Positions 12,669 through 24,070 of a stretch of DNA of 64,000 nt are shown piece after piece. Location of the stretch: positions 48,309,688 through 48,373,687 of the forward strand of contig CM055105.1 in the NCBI GenBank assembly GCA_029204225.1, read 5' to 3'. The DNA comes from Diphasiastrum complanatum (Eukaryota; Streptophyta; Lycopodiopsida; Lycopodiales; Lycopodiaceae). The notes under the pieces are model-generated. The model was not told the DNA's origin and did no database searches. It saw only the letters and a program-made list of their open reading frames with translations. Position 1 is the stretch's first letter. Each line of letters starts with the position of its first letter. Both the position numbers and the translations under genes were made by a program.

Positions 12669-13046
12669 GTACTCTTTTTGTAGACATGAGTGGAGCATCA
12701 CAGGCAGTCGTCGGCCAGGCATCATCACAGTGGGTAGGGCCATCCCAGGGCGTAGGGTTACGGCCACCTGACACACAAGCACGACGGAGTAGACACAGGG
12801 CTGGGGGCAGCCAGATGGGGGCCAGAGGAGGGGAGAGAGGCAGAGGCAGAGGCAGAGGCAGAGGTAGAGGCAGGGAGAGGGGGGGTCCAGAGCCAGGGCA
12901 CGCAGCAGGGATCCAGAGCACGCAGCAGAGCCAGGTCCACACCACGACATATGGCTCCCTCCAGTTCTGATTCATCTGCGGACCCATGGGATCTGCAGTC
13001 CACAGATTCGGATGATTTATCCTACCATGACTCTGACGAGCCTTAG
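12669..13046 (+). other. Possible C-terminal exon of the hAT transposase (Arg/Gly then acidic tail)
   Basis: Beyond the stop at 12666-12668, which follows a run of about ten G, open stretches continue. One frame encodes an Arg-Gly repeat segment (about 12686-12968). Another, from ATG 12951 to TAG 13044-13046, encodes a Ser/Asp-rich acidic tail (SSSDSSADPWDL then DSDDLSYHDSDEP). A charged tail is common in proteins of this type. How it joins exon 6 is unclear: a poly(G) frameshift or a small intron are both possible. Confidence 0.4.
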
Positions 13047-13225
13047 TTATATAGTTTTCATTACGTTCATGGAACATCATTGTACCCCTTTTTGATGCCA
13101 TGTGGCCCGATATTATATATTATGATGATCCTATTCACAGCATTGTCGTGATTCAGTATTGTTCTTCGTGGTTTTAGTTCAGTAACTTCGGTTTTATGGT
13201 TTATGATTTATGGTTTATGATTTAT

Positions 13226-13539
<314 letters not shown>

Positions 13540-13770
13540 ATTAGAATTATTATTATTAACGTCTTTTGGTGCCCAGGGGCACATAAGACAAAAGAGAGTA
13601 CAAAATGTGAGAAGCATTGTCCGCATAAGGACTTATTTACCAATGAAAAGACAGTAAAACTAAAACTAAAATATCAATCTCTCTGTCTCTAAGAGAAAAA
13701 GTATCCAAGCTTGACCACCAGCTGGTGAGGGTACAAAGCAAGAGCTTAACCACCTGCTCCGCGGAGGAAA

Positions 13771-16700
13771 CTAGCTACGAGCAAGCTGAAAGTAATGAGT
13801 GATGGTAGTAGTGGGTCGTGATGTAGGCTGGTGGGAGGCGTATGAAGATCTAGTAGCACTGGATCGAGCCGAAACTCTCTGTGTCTTCGATCTTCGGACG
13901 GGGACGTCAAAATCCGCAACCGAAATATCCACTCTGTCTCGCTTCTGGAAGAACTGAGTAATGTGAGCCTGACTGGAATCCATATCTGAGAGCGTAGGTA
14001 GAAGTGAAGCTCGTAAAATATACATCTCTCTCAAAAGAAGACCCACACATCTAGCATCTGGATACTCGAGGAAGGAGCTCAACGTGAGGGGAATATCTCG
14101 GTATAAACAATGGTATCGTCCTCTAATCTCATAGTATACTGGGCAGCGAAAGATGAAATGAAACTCATCTTCCACCTCCTGAAGAGAACAAAGCTGACAT
14201 ATCCGCTGCAATCTGGGAGTGTCTGTGTATCTACCTGTCTCGATAGCAAGCTGATGAGAAGAGACTCGAAGCTGTCCTATACGATATCTCAGACCAAAAG
14301 ATAGCGTCTGTGTAAGATAAACTGGAAGAATAGGCAAGCCCGAAACGTCCAGCCGTAAAAGATGTGTGCCATAATAATGTAGCTTGACCCTATCTGGATC
14401 AGGATGTGACCATATAGTGCGTATGTAGCTCCGGTAAATCTGCTGTCTGATATAAGCATGGGTTCCATTCGGAAGATCAAGTGCGGATAAACCCCAAGTC
14501 TGAAGAAGGGCTGAGACACTGCGATACCAAGAGTGCTTGGCTCCCTGATCTGCAAGGGTACAAGATGAAGTGAGAGCAGCAACAATGTATCTGGAGGTAT
14601 CTAGATCTGATACCCTGTGAAGAAAGGTGATGATCTGAAACATAGCACCAACAACTAATGGAGGAGAAGCAAACTCGGTTAGTATGATATCATGTGGTAC
14701 TGAGGGCTTAGCCCGAATTATCCTACTGAGCATGAGAATCTGGATACGAGTAAGATCTCTCCATGTATCGCGTGATAAATCAGGGCACCAAGTCTCAGCC
14801 GAATATAGCACAACTGGGGAGACAGTAGCAGAAAATAGTAGGCATCTGGTAGCAGGATCCTGCACATAATAAGTAGAGCAAAATCTCTCCATATGCACAA
14901 GAGCGGTATGCCCCTTGCGGAGCCTGGCGGTGGCTGCTGGTCGAAAAGTGAGTAGCGGACCAGAGAAAAGAACTCCCAAATAGGTGTAGGAGGTCACGAT
15001 CTCAATCGGTAGCCCGTCATAATAGAAAATCACATCTCTCATATGCTGTCTGTTGGTGTTAAACACCATAATCTTAGTCTTCTTAAGGTTAACCGTCAAT
15101 CCCCAACGCTGGCAAAAGTGATGTAAAGCAGAAAGGTGACTCTGTAAACCAGCTGCAGAGGATGAGAGGAGAACCACATCATCAGCGTACAAGAGAATGG
15201 GGATAATAATGTCTGCTAGGGGACAGCCCTCTTCACCTTCCTCGCGAATAATCCGCTCGAGGTCATCTATATATAGTGCAAAAAGAGTGGGTGATAAGGG
15301 GCAACCCTGCTTCACCCCAATGGTAGAATGTATCTGTGAGGACCAGCCACTACCATCTCTGAAATGTGCCAAGACTCGCTCATATAAAGTAATGATCGCA
15401 GCAATAGTATCCTCTGAAAAGCCAAGTGAAGACAGTCTCTGGAAAAGAAGATGTCGTGGAACAGAGTCAAAAGCTTTGCGAAAATCCACAAAGCAAGAGT
15501 AAATTCTCTGTTTCCGATGTCGAGCCTCCTCAATAATGCATCTCAAAATGAAGATCTGGTCTGAAGTAGAATATCCCGGTCTGAAACCAGCTTGACCCAT
15601 AGCGTGTAAACCCTCAGTTTCAGCAAAAGATCCAGTGACTGTCTGTAGTATAGAGCCATATATCTTAGCTAGAGTGTGGCCAATCATAATGGTGCGGTAG
15701 TTTCCTACATTCATGGGATCACCTGCCTTGAGGATGGGGTGAAGGATATTAGTACACCAAGCCGTAGGAAAACCAGAAGTAACAGCTGTGTTAAAAACAT
15801 GAGCAATGTAAGGGGAGATGAGATGTGCTACGGGCTTTAGGAAGTCTACACTTAAGGAGTCATAGTCAGTGGCTTTATTTAGTTTGGCATGTTTAATGGC
15901 GTTTTCAACCATGTCAGGGGTGAAAAGTGAGCAGTGGTCAGGTCTCGGTGAGAGTGAGGTAGGAGGAGAGTCCGTGGTATATAACTCCGTGGCATACTCG
16001 ATCCAGGATTCGATGGCTATGGGGGCCAATGTTGAAGAGTGTCTGGTGAAATGTTTCCAGAAAATAGAGGAGGAGGGTGAATCTAAAGAGTTGATCATTT
16101 TTTGGCAGAGTGATTGTAGGTACTTGATCTTCTTTGTTCTGGTGGTTCTATGATATTCTTTCTGGCATTGTTTGAGTGTGGCAGGGGAGTGTGACCTGGC
16201 ATATGTCACATGATTGTGAAGAGAGCGGCATTCTGCATCATACCATCTGTTGTGAACACTTCTGTGAGATGATGTCGTTTTGGTGGGGAAGGATGAGGAA
16301 GCAGCAGCTAAGAGGGATGTAGAGAGAAAAGTGGCTTGCTGGTCACTTGGTGCCATGAACGGGAAGTTAGCGAGTAGTTGGGATAAGATTGTGGTGTAAT
16401 TAGTGAATCCAGATTGGGTGAAAGGAATACGTTTATGAGTGGGAAGAGAGCAAGAAATTTGCAAAGAAGAGGTTATGTGACCAAGTGAGATGTGTAAGAG
16501 TGAGTGATCGGAAATGGTAGGGGGTGTGATGGAGAAATCAGAAATGTGAGAGATCAAAGCAGGTGATCCAATGAAGTAGTCGACCACACTATGTCCTCCA
16601 CCATGAGGATAGCATGTATATGCTGATGAGGAAGGCCACTGTGTGAGGCCATTCAAAATGGCAAGAGCGTGTGTCTCTGCTAGAGTGATCAACTGCTCCC

Positions 16701-17322
16701 CGAAAGATGTAGCTGGAGTGTCTGCATCCTGTGATACCCGGTCTAGCCCCATATCCAAAGGGTAAAGCCTGAGAAGATCCGTAGCTGCATGAAATTCGGT
16801 TTGTCTAGAGCTTGTGCGGGCGTTGAAATCACCTGCTAGTAAAATGGAACCCTGCTGAGAAAAGATAGCAATATCATCTGAGAGAGCCTGAAAAGGGTCC
16901 CCGCCAAACTCAGCAAACACTGAGGTCTGTGGAGCAAAATAGCATACAGCTATATAGATGTCCTGAGGTAATCCCAATAGTGAGCCAATAATGTGTAACC
17001 AAATATAGCGAGCGTATGGATCTTGTTTAACCATCTGAACTGTGGTGTCTCTGTATAAACAAGCTACTCCTCCAGATCCTCGACAAGTTTTTCCCCTAAC
17101 AAATGGACGAAAAGCAGAATGCCAAGAGTACTCCTGTATATTTGGAAGAGGATGATATAAGGACTCATGAGTTTCAGCCAACAACAAAATGTCGCATTTT
17201 CTAATAAAATCAGCAAAGTCTCCGGCTGATGACGAAGATAAAAAACCATTACAATTCCAGAAGCCAAGTCTCAAATTGGTAGGGGATCTCGGGTAGCTTC
17301 TATATCCGGGGGCCCCTAGTTC
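13771..17322 (-). CDS. LINE ORF2: endonuclease and reverse transcriptase
   Basis: About 1180 uninterrupted residues. The N-terminus carries the exonuclease-endonuclease-phosphatase fold motifs: NCNGF, LLAETHES, AGDFNARTS and SDHSLLH, the catalytic His-Asp region. RT motifs follow: RPGYSTSDQIF, YSCFVDFRKAFDSVP, GVKQGCPLSPTLFALYIDDL and LLYADDVVLLSS (Y-A-D-D catalytic box). The C-terminus has the zinc motif CQLCSLQEVEDEFHFIFRCP (C-x2-C...H...C). Its frame is the same as ORF1 and opens straight after the ORF1 UAG; no ATG precedes the endonuclease motifs (the first Met is about 80 residues beyond the L-R-L-G-F start), so expression by stop readthrough or non-AUG initiation is implied. No disabling mutation is visible. 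Confidence 0.9.
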   Translation of the reverse strand, partial: ELGAPGYRSYPRSPTNLRLGFWNCNGFLSSSSAGDFADFIRKCDILLLAETHESLYHPLPNIQEYSWHSAFRPFVRGKTCRGSGGVACLYRDTTVQMVKQDPYARYIWLHIIGSLLGLPQDIYIAVCYFAPQTSVFAEFGGDPFQALSDDIAIFSQQGSILLAGDFNARTSSRQTEFHAATDLLRLYPLDMGLDRVSQDADTPATSFGEQLITLAETHALAILNGLTQWPSSSAYTCYPHGGGHSVVDYFIGSPALISHISDFSITPPTISDHSLLHISLGHITSSLQISCSLPTHKRIPFTQSGFTNYTTILSQLLANFPFMAPSDQQATFLSTSLLAAASSSFPTKTTSSHRSVHNRWYDAECRSLHNHVTYARSHSPATLKQCQKEYHRTTRTKKIKYLQSLCQKMINSLDSPSSSIFWKHFTRHSSTLAPIAIESWIEYATELYTTDSPPTSLSPRPDHCSLFTPDMVENAIKHAKLNKATDYDSLSVDFLKPVAHLISPYIAHVFNTAVTSGFPTAWCTNILHPILKAGDPMNVGNYRTIMIGHTLAKIYGSILQTVTGSFAETEGLHAMGQAGFRPGYSTSDQIFILRCIIEEARHRKQRIYSCFVDFRKAFDSVPRHLLFQRLSSLGFSEDTIAAIITLYERVLAHFRDGSGWSSQIHSTIGVKQGCPLSPTLFALYIDDLERIIREEGEEGCPLADIIIPILLYADDVVLLSSSAAGLQSHLSALHHFCQRWGLTVNLKKTKIMVFNTNRQHMRDVIFYYDGLPIEIVTSYTYLGVLFSGPLLTFRPAATARLRKGHTALVHMERFCSTYYVQDPATRCLLFSATVSPVVLYSAETWCPDLSRDTWRDLTRIQILMLSRIIRAKPSVPHDIILTEFASPPLVVGAMFQIITFLHRVSDLDTSRYIVAALTSSCTLADQGAKHSWYRSVSALLQTWGLSALDLPNGTHAYIRQQIYRSYIRTIWSHPDPDRVKLHYYGTHLLRLDVSGLPILPVYLTQTLSFGLRYRIGQLRVSSHQLAIETGRYTDTPRLQRICQLCSLQEVEDEFHFIFRCPVYYEIRGRYHCLYRDIPLTLSSFLEYPDARCVGLLLREMYILRASLLPTLSDMDSSQAHITQFFQKRDRVDISVADFDVPVRRSKTQRVSARSSATRSSYASHQPTSRPTTTITHYFQLARS

Positions 17323-18231
17323 CTATTGTGGAAGGTCGAAAAATCTCGGTTTCCCGTCAATAAAAACAACCCTTTGCCCTTTCTCTTTCGCTTCAAGGAT
17401 AATCTTTTTTCTTGCCAACCATTGAGTATTTGTTAAGTCATCATCCATATAAATGAAAGTACCTTTAAGCTTTGCCCTAAGCCGAAGGGCAGCATTGCGT
17501 TGTGAAAGCGAGCGGAACTTGATAAACAAAACATTGTCATCAAATTTACTGCGCCAAGTAGTATCAAAACCGTCAGCCACATGAGATAACTTGGAAATGA
17601 GCAAATCCGTAGCTTCTTCCAACGGTTTTCCACCATTGGCAATGCCTCTTACTCTAATGTTAAAGGCTTTTTTGGCTCTTCTGGCTTGTTCACCCAAAAC
17701 TGTCTCCAAATCGTTTTCCTTCGGAAAAGATGAAATCTGAGAGTGATTACCTTGCTTAAGGATCGATGTCGTTTCTTCAACCTGTTTTGCGAGTGATGAG
17801 AGTTTGCTGCCCATATCACCTGGTTTGAAGAGTGCTGCCCACGTTTTCGTCTCCTCGACTTGTTTCTCCAAGCTATTGATCTTGTTGGAAGTCTCCTCCA
17901 AGGCACTTTTTTCTGCAATTCGTTGCTTAAGATATATATTTTCTTGCTCAAGCTGCTCCACACGTTCCGTGACACCAAAAAGATCCTTAGCTAACTTGCT
18001 ATTTTCAGCTTCAAAGAGGTGTAGTTGTTTCTTAAGTCCAAGAATTTCTTGCCGGATAAAACTAAGATCATAAGCAAAAAGACTTTCGGTAGGTTTGGAA
18101 GGAGTGTAGTCAATGGCAGCCATGTTGATAGTTTCTGTCACCGAAGACGGCTCCTCCATCACTACCGGTGATGGGGGGGTGTCCAACAGGGAGGGGGGTG
18201 TAAGAACACCCTCCTTTTTCTTAGGTGCCAT
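17323..18231 (-). CDS. LINE ORF1: coiled-coil nucleic-acid-binding protein
   Basis: ATG at 18231 encodes 302 residues ending FFDLPQ and TAG. A short Lys- and Pro-rich N-terminus (MAPKKKEG) precedes a long coiled coil (about residues 55-175: LKKQLHLFEAENSKLAKDLF, then VEQLEQENIYLKQRI). A globular C-terminal part follows (FNIRVRGIANGG ... NVLFIKFRSLSQRNAALRLR ... TFIYMDDDLTNTQWLARKK). That order matches L1-type ORF1 proteins, which form trimers, bind the element RNA and act as chaperones; the RRM-like fold is inferred. The stop context is CAA UAG GAA CUA, and the next 16 codons into ORF2 are open. Confidence 0.85.
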   Translation of the reverse strand: MAPKKKEGVLTPPSLLDTPPSPVVMEEPSSVTETINMAAIDYTPSKPTESLFAYDLSFIRQEILGLKKQLHLFEAENSKLAKDLFGVTERVEQLEQENIYLKQRIAEKSALEETSNKINSLEKQVEETKTWAALFKPGDMGSKLSSLAKQVEETTSILKQGNHSQISSFPKENDLETVLGEQARRAKKAFNIRVRGIANGGKPLEEATDLLISKLSHVADGFDTTWRSKFDDNVLFIKFRSLSQRNAALRLRAKLKGTFIYMDDDLTNTQWLARKKIILEAKEKGQRVVFIDGKPRFFDLPQ

Positions 18232-18613
<382 letters not shown>

Positions 18614-18744
18614 CTTTGCCGGTTCCACAGAATTTGTCATAAAATTCTTCAATATATGATGGTTCTTGCCAACCTTTGCAGGTTTTGACCACAACCAATA
18701 GTTCGATGCAGTTGGGTCGCTGACCTTCCAGCAGCAAGGGCTCT

Positions 18745-18855
<111 letters not shown>

Positions 18856-19202
18856 TATGGTTGTTTTGTCAAAAATTGTTTCATTTAAGGCTAAAGTTCA
18901 GAATCATTCAGCTAGGTTTTTGTTCAGCATGGTTTTAGTTCCGTTTGTTGTGAATCGTGATCAGAGAGAGATAGAGAGAGGGAGAATCAGAGAAAGGGAG
19001 ATTCCTGCTATGTTCACTAGGAATGCCCCAATGTGTTCTCTTTTTTTTATATGGGATGCAGCTTTAGCGTAAAGGGACCATCCTGCACCTGAAACAGTCG
19101 GCAAACTACACAATCATACTCCCCTCGATCAGAGCTTTCATTTGATACCCATATTGCACAAAATTTTTTTTAAAAAAAAAAAAAAATTTCGATTCTACAC
19201 GA

Positions 19203-19288
19203 TTATGGGAAAATCCCGAATCGCGAATCGGGATCGCGATTCTAATCGCGATTCTGAATCGCGATTCGCGAATCGCGGTGCAACTATG
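19203..19288. repeat. hAT right terminus: palindromic subterminal repeats plus TIR
   Basis: Mirror of the left end: several AATCGCGATT-like units, some as the CGCGAATCGCG variant, precede the TIR TGCAACTATG. The last base is 19288, just before the 8-bp duplication. Confidence 0.8.
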
Positions 19289-19296
19289 GTTTTAAC
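19289..19296. repeat. Right 8-bp target-site duplication of the hAT (GTTTTAAC)
   Basis: Identical to 8504-8511 and immediately outside the right TIR. Confidence 0.9.
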
Positions 19297-20110
19297 TATA
19301 GTAGGTGATCTAGGTAGGTTGGAACATGTATGTAAGCATAAATGGGGTATAGATAGTAGTCGAATGCTTGTTACTATTGTAAGCAAAACTGATCAAAACG
19401 AGGTGCGTTTTCCATTGAGATTGCTCATGTGAGACATATGCTCGAAGCATATCCTCCATAGTCTGGTTAGTTCTTCCAGTCTGACCATCATATTTCGGAT
19501 GATTAGAAGAGCTAAGACTAAGCGAAATTTCTAATTTCTAGAATACTGTTGATCAAGTGTGTTATGAATTTTGGATCATGATCGCTTACAATGTTACTTG
19601 GCAGTCCATAGAGTCTATACAGATGTTTTGCAATAGACTGAGCTAACTCAAGCTCTTATAGTGGTCTTGGTTTGGATAAATGTAGCTAATTTTGTAAGTT
19701 GATCCTGTTGATCCACAAGTACCCAAATAGCATCATTACCTTTTTGTGTCCTTTTAAGATCCATTACAAAATTCATTGAGATACTATCCCACCATTTGCG
19801 AAGGATCCCCAATGGGCGTTACAATCCATCAACTTTCAAGCTTTCAGTTTTTGTAAGTTGACATTGTTTACATTTTGCAACATAGGATTCTGTGAAAAGC
19901 TTCAACTTTGACAAAAGAAATGCCTGCAAGCTAAATCCAATGTCCTCTGTACCCCTAGATGTCCTGCGCATGGCACATTATGGCATTCATACAAAATCTT
20001 GCTTTTAACCATGACATATTAGGTATACAAACTTTCCATTTTTGAACAAAAGTCCATTCTTAATGGCATAGTTTCCATGAATTGCAGTTCGAACATCAAA
20101 TAGGCAGTCT
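19297..20110 (-). pseudogene. Ty3-type LTR retrotransposon, integrase core (degenerate, part 2 of 3)
   Basis: Minus-strand broken frames give YAIKNGLLFKNGKFVY, then the integrase zinc-binding box YECHNVPCAGHLGVQRTL. A degenerate integrase core follows, with a DGQTERTNQ-like segment near 19480. The order continues into 8503 across the hAT, so hAT and Ty3 share one insertion point. Several stops and shifts mark it as old. Confidence 0.75.
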
Positions 20111-20829
20111 AAACGAACCAATCATTGAGAGGCGGTTCGAACCAGATTTTGGCTCCAACTGTAGAAAAGAGAAGCCTGATTTTTTGTTGATTGCTAGGTT
20201 TAATATTTTATCATGATATGAATTTTGAGTATTGTAATTTGTGTTTGAAGTTTTATCACTTTTGGTTCACTAATGATTCATGAAATTGGACTTCGGTATT
20301 ATTTAGAGAGGCTATGTAGTCACTAGTCACTAGTATGATGTATCTAATCTCTCATTCATGGTCGTTCAATTGCATGATTATTTGCTTGTAGCTCAAATTG
20401 CTCAATGCTACCAGAGGTCACTAGACTACCAACTTGACTCTCAAATTTCAATGCACAAACATGTAGACAGATCAACGCATGTGTCACGAACACAATAATC
20501 ACTAGTAGTAGTATATAAAGTGCTATAAAGAGCATTTTGAACTTGTTCTGTTTGGTGCTAAACCTTTAGAATTGAAGGTTTAGCAATAAACAAAACCCAG
20601 AAGAGAGAAAAAAGAAAAAACCGGTTCGAACTGTTTTCCAATTTGAATTGGCCAAACTGGCCATGCCCGTTTTGAATTGGTTCGAACTAGATGAATTGGC
20701 TGATTTGAATACCTTCTCCTCACTCGACTGAGCGCCATGTATTCTAGATTCACCAATGCGTATACTATTGGACTCAACTTCTTGCCGAATGCGACCAAAG
20801 TGTCTGTCATTGCGACAGAGTTCCCCAAA
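20111..20829. other. Unassigned 0.7 kb segment interrupting the Ty3 relic
   Basis: The Ty3 coding sense is lost between the integrase N-terminus (to about 20110) and the RNase H end (from about 20830). The segment contains several GGTTCGAAC-like motifs on both sides and a minus-strand open frame (20580-20828, starting MGNSVAMTDTLVAFG) that I do not recognise. It may be a small insertion or simply spacer sequence. Confidence 0.4.
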
Positions 20830-20990
20830 TTAAAAGATAAAAATCTTCAAAAAGTTCCGTGAAGGAAACTTTATTCCTTCATCAATTCGACTAAGAGCAT
20901 CAGCTACTTGATATTTCAAGCCTTTCACACATCGGATCTCACATGTGCTTAACCCAATGAGCTTGTAGACCCCTAAGCTTTGGTAAAAAA
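20830..20990 (-). pseudogene. Ty3-type LTR retrotransposon, end of RNase H (degenerate, part 3 of 3)
   Basis: On the minus strand CVKGLKYQVADALSRIDEG matches the conserved end of Ty3 RNase H (x-x-A-D-A-L-S-R). It is upstream, in transcription order, of the integrase relic at 19297-20110. Confidence 0.7.
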
Positions 20991-21454
20991 CTAAATTTGA
21001 ATCGTTTAATCTTGTTTAAATCAAATGGAGTCTCAATTCAAGTTTCCTGGTGAATATTCAAAAGATAAGTCCTTAGAATATTATCTGATACAAGGTATTT
21101 AAATGTTTTTTAGCTGCCTCTTTTTGGCTTTTTTTTCGTTTCCAAGACACAAATTTTTTTTTTTCTAAACAACTACCCCCCCCCCCAAAAAAAAAAAAAA
21201 AAGTTTCAGAACGGAATGTTCTGAAAGTTCTAGAATGTTCCGAAAACGGTGATCAAAACTCTATGTTCTGGAACTCAATGCATCTATGGTTCCTATCAAT
21301 CAAATCTTGCATGCATCATTCGCTGATTCAATCCAATCTTGCCAGCAAGCAAACTCTTTGAGAACACAAGAATCCATCCAAAGATCACCTAAAATCACGT
21401 GTTCTAACCAAAACATGGCAAGAACTTACAAGTTACGGAGTTTTTTTCACAGCT
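20991..21454. other. AT-rich spacer with poly(C)/poly(A) run
   Basis: No gene seen. It contains a C-run followed by an A-run near 21176-21202 and short GTTCT/AGAAC inverted motifs just after it. Confidence 0.5.
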
Positions 21455-22600
21455 TCGAATGGTAGCTCATTGTAGGTCCACTTCAAATGCTTTTGGCTCG
21501 ACTTCTTCATGTGATTTCTTGAAGCTTTACTAGATTTTCCTATGCTTGATTCCCATCCCCTTTTCAAGCAGTAATTGGTTCTAATACCAGTATAAAGTCT
21601 AGGGCTAGGGAAAATTGAAAAAGGAACAATGTAGAAGCAAGCATGGGACGATCCTCCCGTCTTGTGAAGGAGAAACACGAAGAGAGAGCGAGCTCTACAC
21701 TGCACAATTATCTAGGATTGGAACAAGAACAGGAATGGGAAGGAAACGTCCTCGAGAAAATGGGAATGGGAACGGGAACACCACTTCATCATAGGCCATG
21801 TAAACTAGGGAACGGGAATATGAACACAAACATCCTCGAGAAAATGACAACAAAAATGGGAATGCACGCAAAAAGATGTTTATCATATTAATTCTAATTT
21901 CTAAAAAAGAATAGTTTATGCAGAATTATTCATCTTTTGAATAAAAAGTTCTAGAATTGACGAGTAACTATTAACAAAACAAAAGCAAACATTTTGACCT
22001 AAAAGTTGTGATTTGCAAATCAAATGCTATTGGCTTGACTTCTTCATTGCCTGTCACTTCTTGAAGCTTTACCAAATTTCCTATGCTTAATTCCAATCCC
22101 CTTTTCACGCAATATCTGGTTCTAATACCAGTGTAAAGTCCAGGGCTAGGGAAACTTGCAAAAGGAACAATGTAGAACCAAGCATGGGACGATCCTCCCG
22201 TCCTATGATTTTCATGCAACAATGATCAGTCCCCTCATGCAGTAGAGAAGTCTATAAAAGGGAGAAATATGAAGAGAGAGCTAGCTGTACATTGAAGAAT
22301 TACCAAGAATTGGAATGAGACCGAGAACAGGAAGGGAACAAAAACGTCCTCGAGAAAATGGAAATGGGAACGGGAACGGGAAGTTGGAATGCCACTTCAT
22401 CATAGGGCATGTAAATTAGGGGATGGGAACATGAACAAAAAGAATGGGAATGCACACAAAAAGATGCTTGTACATATTAACCCTAGAAAAGAATAATTTA
22501 TATAGTAGAATTTTTTGAATAAAAAGTTCTAAAATGATGAGTAACTAGTAACAAAACAAAATCAAACATTTTGACCTAAAAATTGTGATTTGCAAATTAT
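21455..22600. repeat. Tandem direct duplication, two diverged copies of about 0.55 kb
   Basis: The same succession of blocks occurs twice, in about 21480-22015 and about 22020-22600. Blocks include CTATGCTT(G/A)ATTCC, GGTTCTAATACCAGT, GGAACAATGTAGAA, GCATGGGACGATCCTCCCGT, CGTCCTCGAGAAAATGG, GAATAAAAAGTTCTA and ACATTTTGACCTAAAA. The copies differ by small indels. On the minus strand each contains TGGTATTAGAACC, which resembles a plant LTR-element primer-binding site (TGGTATCAGAGC), so the unit may derive from an LTR plus leader; that part is tentative. Confidence 0.7.
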
Positions 22601-23038
22601 CATTTGTACGATGTGAATTACGAGATTGTGAAGTGGCTTACAAGTTATTTCCAAATCCCAGTTGACTTTATGAATCAGAAAAGTTTATACATCAAGTAAA
22701 CTATCACATGCAATAAATCACTTCAAATAGGAGGCTCAAAAATTATATATGGCCTTTCAAAATTTTGAGTTTTGATATATTGAAGATGTCATACATATTA
22801 TAGCAGAGATCAAAAACCAATCCACTTGTCACAAACTAGCTTCCTTAAAGAACTATTTTCTTCTTGGAGACATTCCAACATAATTAAGTTGTAACCAAAT
22901 CTTGTCTCAAGTTACTTTAGAAGGTCCTTGGAGCAATCTTACGAAAGATAGCATCAATATAATGATGTCAAGTGATAAAAGTGACGACATCCTTCCCCAT
23001 ATAAATCAAAGGCTGATAGTAAGGTAATTTTCTAATCT

Positions 23039-23437
23039 TCAATAAATTGTTGAGGCAGTGGGCAGTGCATGGACTGAGAGAAATATGGGGATCAAGCTTC
23101 GAAATAGCTCCTGCTGCCGTGTTAGCATTTTCCCATTAGCAGTAAATTGTACCACATCTGCTCCCCTGATATGGTCAATGGCCTCACTCCACATGTTTGC
23201 CAATCTTTTGTTCCCAATCTCCGAGTTGTCTATGGACCTCATAAAATATGATCTCCCTCGCGAGTTTGCAACAATGGCCTGAACAGATCGGGCTCTAGCG
23301 TCACTCCATCCATCAACAATGAGTATCACGCCGTGCTTTTGCCACCCCTCTCTAATAGGAACTAATGCTGCATGGATGTTTAACTTTTCATCCTCTAGCA
23401 ATTTTTTCCGTGCATAATACTTATAAATGGCAGACAC
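23039..23437 (-). pseudogene. hAT transposase fragment, DUF659 core (inverted relative to its N-terminus)
   Basis: The minus strand encodes PIREGWQKHGVILIVDGWSD followed by RSVQAIVANSRGRSYFMRSI, SEAIDHIRGADVVQF and T-A-N-G, the DUF659 region of a plant hAT transposase, including the D-G-W-S-D motif. It ends in missense and stop-rich sequence without the dimerisation region. The matching N-terminal part lies on the opposite strand at 23531-24070, so an inversion broke one gene. Confidence 0.7.
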
Positions 23438-23530
23438 TCAAACCAGAACCTCTAGGAAAAAACACGATAAAGCGTGAAAGTGGTGGGATGAAGTCACTGT
23501 CAATGGTTCAGTCCAAGTGATGGAGGATCT

Positions 23531-24070
23531 ATGTGGAAGTGCAAATTTTGCGGGGAGTACAAATCTGGTGGGATGGATTGTGCGCGGCTGCATCTTACTA
23601 GACCTGGTGTCACTCAAAAGCAGGGCATTTCAATATGCGGAAGTGTTTTTCCCAAAAAATTAGCTGAGCTTGAAGCACTTGCAACACATTTGGTTGCAAA
23701 AAAACCTCAAGGTCCAAGATCAGTGGATCTCGCTACAAGGACTACAATCACGAGATTTCACACCACATTGCCAATTCAACAAACCATGCAGCAGCTGCAA
23801 TTGCATAGTCCCATCCCTTCCTTGCGTGCTTCGGAAGGTGGTTCATTTTGTGATTCTTCATCTTCTTCGCCATTTCCTTTTGGACCCATGAGGCAAGCTA
23901 GTCTTGTAATTGCATGGCATCCAAGGATGAAGTCCCAAGTTGATGGAGCGATAGCAAGAATGTTCTACCAATAAGGTTCTTTTGCGTGTAGCAAGATCTC
24001 CATATTTCATGCAGGCAATCAGGGAGATTGCAAATTTTGGGCCCAGCTATATTCCTAGTAATGAGACATT
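23531..24070 (+). pseudogene. hAT transposase fragment, BED finger and linker (frameshifted)
   Basis: MWKCKFCGEYKSGGMDCARLH with a later C-G-S gives a BED-type finger. A Ser-rich linker leads to DGAIARMFYQ and a stop, and after a one-base shift NKVLLRVARSPYFMQAIREI and FGPSYIPS continue. This is the usual order upstream of DUF659 in plant hAT proteins. The continuing DUF659 part is found inverted at 23039-23437. Confidence 0.75.
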
